This document shows, piece by piece, positions 1-6,727 of a DNA stretch of 64,000 nucleotides (the first letter of the stretch is position 1; every line of letters begins with the position of its first letter). Below the pieces are notes generated by a model. The model did not search any database and was not told the DNA's origin. It saw nothing but the letters and a program-made list of their open reading frames with translations. The DNA comes from Solibacteraceae bacterium (lineage in GTDB: Bacteria > Acidobacteriota > Terriglobia > Bryobacterales > Bryobacteraceae), in NCBI GenBank assembly GCA_021324015.1, contig JAJPJX010000093.1, positions 110,990-174,989 on the forward strand, written 5' to 3'. The translations under genes and the position numbers were made by a program.

Positions 1-896
1 AGCAGCAAACCTTCGTACGGACGGCTGTTTGCCAGGATAGCCAGCCCCAGGCCGAACAGGAGGCTGTCGCGGACTTTGGGCCCGCGCGGAATGCGCGCCC
101 AGGCGCCCAGGGCCAGCGCGCCACCGGCGGCCGCCATCGCGCCTCCCCAGTAGGTGTTCATCCAGGGACTCGTGATGCCGAACCGGCACGCCGCCAGCAG
201 GCCTCCCAGGAAGGCCCACTTGGGGGGCAGCCAGGCCTGAAGCATCCAGCAGATCAGCGCGCACATCAGCCCGGCGGTCAACCAGACGCCCAACCACGGC
301 GCGAGGCCGAGCGCTTTGGCCGCCGCCATGGGCACCGCCGGCGCCACCGGATAAATCGAGGTGTAGGTCGGCTGGTGAAACACGTAAATGGTTTCGAAGT
401 GCTTCCACAGCGGGTGGGTCGGATTGGTCAGCCGTCCGGAAGCGAACGTGTCCGCCAGCAGCAGGTAGCCGAATTCGTCGGCCACCAGCGGCTGTGGTGT
501 GTGCAGCACCGGATCGAGCGCCAGGCGCACGAGCATCGGCAGCAGGCCCACGCAGATCATCGCCCGCGTCTTGTGACCGGCAAAAGCCGCCACGGCCCGC
601 TCGGCCGCCGCCAGGCGCTTGCTACCCAGCCGCAGGCCGAAGAATCCCAACCCGCAGGCCACGAGCGCCGCCACCGTCTCCGCGATGTCCTGCCAGGTTT
701 TGTCCGCGAGCGCGTGGCCCAGGTGAATCGAGGCGATGCGGAACGCGGCGTCTCGCGTGGCCCAAGCCAGCGCCGCTGCCATGCCAAACATCGCAGCCAG
801 CGCCAAAAGAGCCGTCAGGGGCAGCCAGGCACGCTTGCGAAACGAGGGCGGCGCTTCCCCGGAGGCCCGGGCCAATTCGGGAGTAGAGGTGGCCAT
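1..896 (-). CDS. Polytopic membrane protein, glycosyltransferase-C-like, 3' end outside window
   Basis: The reverse strand reads open from an ATG at 896 to the window edge (298 codons, no stop), so the C-terminus is missing. The visible protein has a short basic N-terminus, a first hydrophobic segment around residues 22-45 and several further transmembrane segments. Between them lies a polar loop with ADEFGYLLLADTF, then LTNPTHPLW, and near the edge a SRPYEG stretch. I recall this loop pattern from large uncharacterised acidobacterial membrane proteins related to dolichyl-phosphate-sugar-dependent (GT-C type) glycosyltransferases. The acidic loop would be the candidate catalytic face, but no activity can be shown. 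It is divergent from the membrane/malectin gene at 1069. Confident that it is a real gene, moderate for the fold, none for the substrate. Confidence 0.75.
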   Translation of the reverse strand, partial: MATSTPELARASGEAPPSFRKRAWLPLTALLALAAMFGMAAALAWATRDAAFRIASIHLGHALADKTWQDIAETVAALVACGLGFFGLRLGSKRLAAAERAVAAFAGHKTRAMICVGLLPMLVRLALDPVLHTPQPLVADEFGYLLLADTFASGRLTNPTHPLWKHFETIYVFHQPTYTSIYPVAPAVPMAAAKALGLAPWLGVWLTAGLMCALICWMLQAWLPPKWAFLGGLLAACRFGITSPWMNTYWGGAMAAAGGALALGAWARIPRGPKVRDSLLFGLGLAILANSRPYEGLL

Positions 897-958
897 GATG
901 CCCTTGCCGGGCCGCGGCCGCTTTCCATATCGTGCCGGCGGCCTGATTTCGCATGGTA

Positions 959-974
959 GAATCCGTGCGGATTC
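959..974. promoter_or_regulatory. Palindrome in divergent promoter region
   Basis: Two perfect 7-base arms, GAATCCG and CGGATTC, are separated by 2 bases in the 172-base gap between two divergent membrane-protein genes. A TAGAAT hexamer (957-962), a form of -10 element seen elsewhere in the window, overlaps the left arm. The site could be an operator serving one or both genes. No matching -35 was found, so the promoter reading is weak. Confidence 0.3.
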
Positions 975-1068
975 GCGTCAATGCGGCCATGTGCGATTTC
1001 ACTCATCGCGGCAGGCCTCGCGGGCGCGATACCCTGAGACGGTCAGGCTCGCCCGCGAGCCCTCCCGC

Positions 1069-3084
1069 ATGCGAAAGTATCGTTCGGCCGGCATCCTCTC
1101 GCTCCTGCTGCTCGCCGCCTTCTCCTTGGTGCTCTACGCGCAAGTCTTTGTTTACAATACCTTCGGACCTGAATTTCCGTTGTATTACTTCTACAGCGAC
1201 GGCCAGGACCTGCACCAGATGCTGCGCAGCTACACCTATGTCAACCTGCTGTGGTATCGGCCGACTTCTTCGGCGCCGTTCTATTGGATCGGCGCCAAAT
1301 TTCTCGCCTGGCACGACCTGCTCGGGTGGAAGCTGTTCCATTTCACCACGGTGCTGGCCGCCGCGTACGCCCTCTGCTGGCTCGTCGTACGGCGCCTCGG
1401 CGGCAGCCGCCTGGCTGCTTTCCTGGCCGCCATCTACTTCCTCGCGCAGCCGGGGCTCTACGTCGCTGTCATGGAGGTTTCACCTTTCGATTTCGTGCAT
1501 ATCCTGCTCGCCATCCTCTGTGCCGGCTTTTATTTCCAGGCCTTGCGGCTTCCCCCCGCCCGCTCCGTGCTGCCCACCGCGCTGGCCTGGCTGCTATTCG
1601 TGATCGCTCTCACCGCCAAAGAGATGGCCCTTGCCATCCCCTTCTACCTGGCGCTGGCGAGCCTCCTGTACCTTGCCCTGGACCGCGGTGGTGAGCCCGC
1701 CGTCCGGCGCCTGCTGCGTGAGGCGTTGCGACTGCTGCCATTTTTGGCCGTGCTGCCGCTCTATTATTTCTTCCACCTGGCTCGGATCCCCCATGACGTC
1801 TTCACCGGCAGCGGTCCCTATCGGGCGGTCGCCCAGTGGTCCGTGATCCTGGGAAATCTGCGGCGCCTCCCGCTCTGGATCCTGCGCATCTATGCGTTTA
1901 CCGGAGAAACAATTCACGCCCGCATGTACCAGTCCACGCCATGGAACAATGCTGTGGGCCTCGGCGCACTCGTGCTCGTGGCCGTCGCCTGGACCCGGCG
2001 GGCGCGCCGGGACCCCGCCTGCCGCCTCGCGCTGGGGTGGATGCTGGGCTGGATCGCCGCGTTCCTGGTGATGCCGGTTTATGCGGGCGGCTTTCTGTGG
2101 CACATCAATCTGCCCGTGGTGGGCTATTGCGTGCTGTTCGGGATGGCGCTCGCCTGGGCGCTCGAACAAATTCGCTCGCCCGCGTGGCGCCGCGCATCCG
2201 TGGCGATCTTCCTGGCCGGCGCCCTGCTCCTGGGGCGCGCCGACCTCGCCGTCGAACTCGATCGCGGCATGCACGCCACCGCCTTCCGCATCGACCACTC
2301 CTTGCTCGACCATCCTCCCGTGCCGCTGGCGCGCCTCGGCGCCGCCCCCCTCTTCTATGTCGAGGACCGCCTGGGACTCGGCCCATGGTGGTACGGCTGC
2401 TTCGGCAGGCTCTTCAATTATGTCTATCTGCGCCACGATATCGAGGAAGTGATCGTTCCTCCGCTCGACCAGGTCCCAGAAGATCTCCGCCGGCGATGGC
2501 TGGCGCGGCCGAACGCCTTTTTCGTGCGCTATGACACGCAGTTCAACTGGCACGATGCCAGCGCGGCGTTCCGCGCCCGCGCTCTGGATGCCGCGGGTAG
2601 CCTCACCTCCGGAAACTGTGCCGCACCCGGCGAGCGCGCACCCATCCGCATCGTGTCGGGCGGCGAGGAACTCACCGACGCTGCTGGCCGTCTCTGGCAG
2701 GCGGACCGCAACTATCGCGGCGGCAAAACTTACACTACCGGCCGGGCCATCGACGGAACGGATACGCCTGCTCTGTATCAGAGCGAACGGTTCGAGAACG
2801 GCCCGTTGGCCTATCGCTTCTGCGTGCCGGACGGCAGCTATCGCGTGACCCTCAAGTTCGCCGAGATCTGGTTCACCCGGCCCGGCGAGCGCGTCTTTGA
2901 CATCCGCTTGAACGGCTCGCCCGTGCTGCTCCGCTTCGATCCGCTGGCCGCGGCCGGCGGCCCCTACCGCGCCGTGGACCGGCAGTTTTCGGTACGCGCG
3001 GCCGGTGGCGGCATCCTCATCGAGTTCCTGCCCGTCGTCAGCAATCCCAAGATCAGCGCCATCGAGATCCTTCCGGAGCCCTAG
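1069..3084 (+). CDS. Polytopic membrane protein with C-terminal malectin domain
   Basis: The reading frame is open from 736, but the plausible start is the ATG at 1069 (671 aa), where a basic MRKYRS leads into a membrane segment. Residues 1-450 contain about ten hydrophobic segments with an early polar loop (FYSDGQDLHQML), resembling membrane glycosyltransferase-like or O-mannosyltransferase-like proteins. Residues from about 525 to the end form a soluble domain. It opens with IVSGGEELTD, includes YRVTLKFAEIWF and ends with ISAIEILP, a pattern typical of malectin, a carbohydrate-binding fold. The fusion suggests a membrane enzyme or sensor that handles glycans at the outer face. It is divergent from the partial membrane gene at the left edge. 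The malectin call is firm; the enzymatic role of the membrane part is inference. Confidence 0.75.
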   Translation: MRKYRSAGILSLLLLAAFSLVLYAQVFVYNTFGPEFPLYYFYSDGQDLHQMLRSYTYVNLLWYRPTSSAPFYWIGAKFLAWHDLLGWKLFHFTTVLAAAYALCWLVVRRLGGSRLAAFLAAIYFLAQPGLYVAVMEVSPFDFVHILLAILCAGFYFQALRLPPARSVLPTALAWLLFVIALTAKEMALAIPFYLALASLLYLALDRGGEPAVRRLLREALRLLPFLAVLPLYYFFHLARIPHDVFTGSGPYRAVAQWSVILGNLRRLPLWILRIYAFTGETIHARMYQSTPWNNAVGLGALVLVAVAWTRRARRDPACRLALGWMLGWIAAFLVMPVYAGGFLWHINLPVVGYCVLFGMALAWALEQIRSPAWRRASVAIFLAGALLLGRADLAVELDRGMHATAFRIDHSLLDHPPVPLARLGAAPLFYVEDRLGLGPWWYGCFGRLFNYVYLRHDIEEVIVPPLDQVPEDLRRRWLARPNAFFVRYDTQFNWHDASAAFRARALDAAGSLTSGNCAAPGERAPIRIVSGGEELTDAAGRLWQADRNYRGGKTYTTGRAIDGTDTPALYQSERFENGPLAYRFCVPDGSYRVTLKFAEIWFTRPGERVFDIRLNGSPVLLRFDPLAAAGGPYRAVDRQFSVRAAGGGILIEFLPVVSNPKISAIEILPEP

Positions 3085-3144
3085 CGCGGGGCCGGTGAGT
3101 TTCGACTGCGATAGAATGAAAGCCGCAACAGGAGTGATGATCCC

Positions 3145-4326
3145 ATGTCAAACCGTCGCAACTTCCTCCAAAGCTTGAGCACGCTGCCGCTGTTCGGCAA
3201 GGTGGGCTTGAGCGCGCCCGTAAAACGTGACTATTTCAAGGAACTGGGTATCCGGCCATTTATCAACGCCGCCGGTACCTACACCACCCTGACCGCGTCG
3301 TTAATGCGTCCGGAAGTGATGCAGGCCATCGACTACGCCTCCAAATCTTTCGTGCATCTCATGGAAGTGCACGAGGCCTGTGGCCGCCGCATCGCCGAAC
3401 TGATCGGCTGCGAAGCCGCCCTGGTTACCTCCGGCGCCGCCGGCGCACTCACCCTCGGCACCGCTGCCTGCATGACCGGCAAGAACATGGACTTCGTCCG
3501 CCGGCTCCCTGACACCACGGGCATGAAGACCGAAGTCATCATCCAGAAATCCCACCGGTACGGCTATGACCATGCCGTGCGCAATTGCGGCATCAAGTAC
3601 GTGGAGGTGGAATCCGCGGATGACCTCGAGCGCGCCATCAATCCCAATACGGTGATGATGCACTTTTTCAACGCCGGCGAACCCAACGGCCAGATCAAAG
3701 CCGCCGAGTTTGTGGCTCTTGGGAAGAAGCACAACATCCCCACCATGAACGACGCCGCCGCCGATACCCCGCCTGTCGAGAACATTTCCAAGTACCTCAA
3801 GATGGGCTTCGATCTGGTGATCTTCTCCGGCGGCAAAGGCATCCGCGGACCGCAGAGCGCCGGCCTCCTGCTCGGGCGTAAAGACCTCATCGAGGCCGCC
3901 AAACTGAACAATTCTCCGAACAGCGACTCCATCGGGCGCGGCATGAAGGTCAATAAGGAAGAGATCCTGGGCATGATGGTGGCCGTGGAAACCTTCATCA
4001 AGCTCGATCACCAGGCGGAATGGCGGGAGTGGGAGCGCCGCGTCAAGACGGTGGCCGACAGCGTCGGGCCGCTGCACTCCGTCAAGACCGAGACCTTCGT
4101 CCCGGAAATCGCCAACGCGGTGCCGCACCTGCGCATTTCCTGGGATTCCTCGGTGCTGAAAATCACGCCCCAAGAGGCCGTCAAAAAACTCCGCGAGGGA
4201 GAACCCTCCATTGAACTGCGGCCCGGAGCTAAGGACTGCCTGGAGGTGGCCGTTTGGATGCTCCAGCCCGGCGAGGCCCAAGTCGTCGCCCGCCGCATCC
4301 GCGAGGTGCTCAGAACGGCGGCCTGA
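3145..4326 (+). CDS. SelA-like PLP-dependent enzyme with Tat signal
   Basis: 393 aa. The N-terminus SNRRNFLQ is a twin-arginine motif followed by a hydrophobic stretch, so export is predicted. The body starts at YFKELGIRPFINAAGTYT and has the fold-type-I PLP layout of the family that joins SelA (selenocysteine synthase) with D-glucosaminate-6-phosphate ammonia-lyase (DgaE)-like enzymes. It includes the substrate segment VTSGAAGALTLG, the aspartate region MNDAAAD and the probable Schiff-base lysine K231 in FSGGKGIRGPQ. No selenocysteine machinery is nearby, so a lyase or racemase acting on an amino acid or amino sugar is more likely than Sec synthesis. A GGAG at 3131-3134 precedes the ATG, and a TAGAAT hexamer lies at 3112-3117. 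Genes on both sides are unrelated. Confidence 0.8.
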   Translation: MSNRRNFLQSLSTLPLFGKVGLSAPVKRDYFKELGIRPFINAAGTYTTLTASLMRPEVMQAIDYASKSFVHLMEVHEACGRRIAELIGCEAALVTSGAAGALTLGTAACMTGKNMDFVRRLPDTTGMKTEVIIQKSHRYGYDHAVRNCGIKYVEVESADDLERAINPNTVMMHFFNAGEPNGQIKAAEFVALGKKHNIPTMNDAAADTPPVENISKYLKMGFDLVIFSGGKGIRGPQSAGLLLGRKDLIEAAKLNNSPNSDSIGRGMKVNKEEILGMMVAVETFIKLDHQAEWREWERRVKTVADSVGPLHSVKTETFVPEIANAVPHLRISWDSSVLKITPQEAVKKLREGEPSIELRPGAKDCLEVAVWMLQPGEAQVVARRIREVLRTAA

Positions 4327-4597
4327 TCCGGGCGGCAGGCATCGGCAAAGCGCTGGAGGAAGAGACAGGATAAGGACCACGAGGGAACATCGCGATGAGG
4401 CCAGGCGGGCAGCGCCGTGCACTGACCCGCCTGGGCCGCGTCGAACAGATTTGACCCTGTACTGATTACTTCTTGGTCCCCTTCGCATCGGGGCTCCCCT
4501 CAGCGTAGCACGGCGGCGGCAGCCGGTGAAGATCCAACTCCTCAATTCCCACCCCGGCCATCCGGCCAGCCTGTTATTATAAAACGCTCAGGTTTTT

Positions 4598-5176
4598 TTG
4601 GTCTGTAACGGCTTGATCTTCCAATCCTTCGACGCAGATTATATCCGGCGCCTGACCGAGGGGGACTCGGCCACCGAGGAGCACTTCGCTGCCTATTTCG
4701 GCGAACTCCTGCTGCTGAAACTGCGTTCCCGCCTGCGCTCGCCGCAGGCCGCCGAAGACGTTCGTCAGGAAACCTTGCTGCGCGTCCTCCAGAATCTGCG
4801 CCGCAAGGGCGGTGTGGAGTACCCCGAGCGTTTCGGGGCCTATGTGAACGCCGTCTGCAACAACGTGTTGCTCGAGTTTCGCCGTTCGCAGAGCCGCACC
4901 GAGGCCATCGGCGACAACGATGCCGAGCCGGCCGATCCCAGCGTCGACCACGACCGCCCGCTCATCAACGCCGAACGCCGCCTCACGGTCCAGCGCATTC
5001 TCGGCGAACTGGCCCCCAAGGACCGTGATCTGCTCCGCGCGGTGTTCCTCGAAGAGCAAGATAAAGCCGCGGTTTGCACCAGGTTCCAGGTGGATGCCGA
5101 CTACCTCCGCGTCCTCCTGCATCGTGCGAAATCGCGCTTTCGAAAGGCCTATACCCAGGGAGCGGCAGGGGCATAA
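4598..5176 (+). CDS. ECF-type RNA polymerase sigma factor
   Basis: 192 aa with a region-2-like N-terminal half (EDVRQETLLRVLQNLR) and a region-4-like C-terminal half (ERRLTVQRILGELAPKDRDLLRAVFLEEQ, followed by a helix-turn-helix ending LRVLLHRAKSRFRKA). This is the standard arrangement of small group IV sigma factors that direct RNA polymerase to a few stress or surface promoters. No ATG is available: the frame opens at TTG (4598), with a second TTG at 4613, so the exact start is uncertain. It is followed 67 bases later by a zinc-finger anti-sigma gene and then by an unknown protein and a CHAT-domain lipoprotein on the same strand. That order points to one regulated unit, probably with autoregulation by the sigma factor. 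Confidence 0.88.
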   Translation: MVCNGLIFQSFDADYIRRLTEGDSATEEHFAAYFGELLLLKLRSRLRSPQAAEDVRQETLLRVLQNLRRKGGVEYPERFGAYVNAVCNNVLLEFRRSQSRTEAIGDNDAEPADPSVDHDRPLINAERRLTVQRILGELAPKDRDLLRAVFLEEQDKAAVCTRFQVDADYLRVLLHRAKSRFRKAYTQGAAGA

Positions 5177-5243
5177 GCGAAAGTTCATGCGGGCTTTCTG
5201 CAACGGAACCCGAATCCGTTACACGATTGAAGTGAGGCTGTAG

Positions 5244-5948
5244 GTGATGGACCACGAAACAGCGATTCGACTCCAGGCCGCGGAACGATACGTGGCCCGT
5301 GCTTTATCCGAGTCGGAGCGGGACGAGTTTGAGGAGCACTTCTTCGAGTGCGCGGAGTGCGCCGAGGAAGTGCGTTGGGAACAGATCTTTGTGGCCAACG
5401 CCAGGGAGGTCTTCCGGGAGCAGACCCAACGCCCCCCGCGCCCGGCCGCCGCCCCCGAGCCGGTCGCTGAGCCGCGCCGGGCCGGCGGCTGGTTTTCGTT
5501 CGGCTGGCTGCGGCCGGCGTTTGCCCTCTCCGCCTTTGCCAATGTGGCGCTGCTGCTCGTGGGGGGCTACGAGTTCCTGGAAGTGATGCCCCGGCTGCGC
5601 GCCCAGCTTGAGACCCTCCAAACCCCTCAACTCACCGCCGCTATTTCCGTGCCTACCATCGTCCGCGCCGAGCCCAAACTCATTCAGGTACCGTCGTCCA
5701 TGCGTCTTATTCCCCTTTCTTTCGCCTTACCGCACCGGTTCCCGAAGTATCAGTACGAGGTCGCCAGGGAAGACGGGATGGGCAGGTTCGGCGGCTCAGT
5801 TCCCTCGCCGGCGGCTACCGACGAGGAATTGTTGCTTTCCGTCCCAGCCGCGCGCCTCACCGGCGGCGCCTGGCGTGTCAGCCTGCGCGGCATCGAGGGC
5901 TCCAGTTCCGTGGAGATAGGCAGTTGCCGGCTGCAAGTCGGGCGCTGA
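5244..5948 (+). CDS. Membrane anti-sigma factor with HxxxCxxC zinc finger
   Basis: 234 aa. The frame opens GTG-ATG, so the start is 5244 or 5247. Residues 1-60 form an anti-sigma zinc-finger domain with the HxxxCxxC signature at H32, C36 and C39. One transmembrane segment follows at about residues 88-112 (LRPAFALSAFANVALLLVGGYEF). The remaining part, about 120 residues, would be periplasmic and resembles no domain I know. Proteins of this layout hold their partner ECF sigma factor inactive at the membrane until a surface signal arrives. The adjacent upstream ECF gene is the obvious partner. Confidence 0.85.
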   Translation: MMDHETAIRLQAAERYVARALSESERDEFEEHFFECAECAEEVRWEQIFVANAREVFREQTQRPPRPAAAPEPVAEPRRAGGWFSFGWLRPAFALSAFANVALLLVGGYEFLEVMPRLRAQLETLQTPQLTAAISVPTIVRAEPKLIQVPSSMRLIPLSFALPHRFPKYQYEVAREDGMGRFGGSVPSPAATDEELLLSVPAARLTGGAWRVSLRGIEGSSSVEIGSCRLQVGR

Positions 5949-5965
5949 CCTCGGAGGAATCTGCC

Positions 5966-6661
5966 ATGGCTTCCAAGTATAACTATCACGCCAAAGCCGT
6001 CGCTGTGGCCGGCGCGCTCACCCGGCCCCTGGCTATCGACCTGGGAGAGATGGCCAAAACCGAACTTATCCAGACCGAGGGCGGCTATCATTCCTCGCGC
6101 CTGGAAAATCACCGCGTGCATGAGCTCTTCTCGATCGGCGCGGCCTACACCCAGGTGGTTGCTTCCGAGGGCCCGGAGGGTCACTTCAACACCCTGGCCA
6201 TCGCCACTATCGAGAATCTCAACGTCCTGGACCTGGTCAAAATCGAGCGCCTCACCGCCCGCCTGGTCGGCCACCACCGCGCCGTGGATTTTGAGACCTG
6301 CGAGCACCCCTGGGTGATTCCGATGGGCAGCACCATCGAGAACCTGCGCATCGCCGGCCGCGCTGTCCAAATCACCCCGGACGGGGGCTTCACACTGGAC
6401 TTCGACCAGCCCCACAGCTACGACGAGTGGAAGAAGACCCAGCACCACTACGCCACTCCCGGCCATGCCTTTCAAGTGCCTGGGTTTGGCTCCATCACTT
6501 GCCGCAAGCTGGAGGTGCTGCCTATCCCCGGCCGCAGCCCGGAAAAGCCCCACCGACTGCACCGGCTCGCTATGCTTAGCCTGGATCTAGGCAGCCCGGT
6601 GCACGGCCACATCCGCTTCGCCATGATCGACGAGAACGGCAGCCCGCCCAAAGGGCTCTGA
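5966..6661 (+). CDS. Protein of unknown function in the sigma/CHAT unit
   Basis: The ATG at 5966 is preceded by GGAGG at 5953-5957, which fixes the start (231 aa). The frame is open further upstream, but that stretch overlaps the anti-sigma gene. No signal peptide or membrane segment is visible, so it should be cytoplasmic. The protein begins MASKYNYHAKAVAVAGALTRP, has a mixed beta-rich composition and several conserved-looking histidines (YATPGHAF, EKPHRLHRLAML), but I do not recognise the family. It lies 17 bases after the anti-sigma gene and 66 bases before the CHAT lipoprotein, so it is likely cotranscribed with the sigma factor. It could be a substrate, effector or cofactor of the CHAT protein; this is only guilt by association. 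Confidence 0.7.
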   Translation: MASKYNYHAKAVAVAGALTRPLAIDLGEMAKTELIQTEGGYHSSRLENHRVHELFSIGAAYTQVVASEGPEGHFNTLAIATIENLNVLDLVKIERLTARLVGHHRAVDFETCEHPWVIPMGSTIENLRIAGRAVQITPDGGFTLDFDQPHSYDEWKKTQHHYATPGHAFQVPGFGSITCRKLEVLPIPGRSPEKPHRLHRLAMLSLDLGSPVHGHIRFAMIDENGSPPKGL

Positions 6662-6711
6662 GGCGGAATCCACCGATTCCATTGATCCTCCCAGCCGTGT
6701 GCGAGAAGATT

Positions 6712-6727
6712 GGGATGGTCCCATCCC
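6712..6727. promoter_or_regulatory. Hairpin abutting the CHAT gene start
   Basis: GGGATGG and CCATCCC are perfect 7-base arms separated by two bases. The second arm ends directly before the ATG at 6728. No Shine-Dalgarno sequence is visible between the hairpin and the start. In RNA this would form a compact stem next to the initiation codon, which could limit translation of the protease. It may also be a DNA operator. Confidence 0.4.

Noticed and set aside
375..959. 194-codon forward open frame at the left edge
   Set aside because: Shadow of the partial membrane protein on the reverse strand, which has a coherent hydrophobic translation.
4440..4510. Reverse-strand tail reading AEGSPDAKGTKK before a stop
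   Set aside because: Looks like the end of a gene, but no longer frame or family supports it; not listed.
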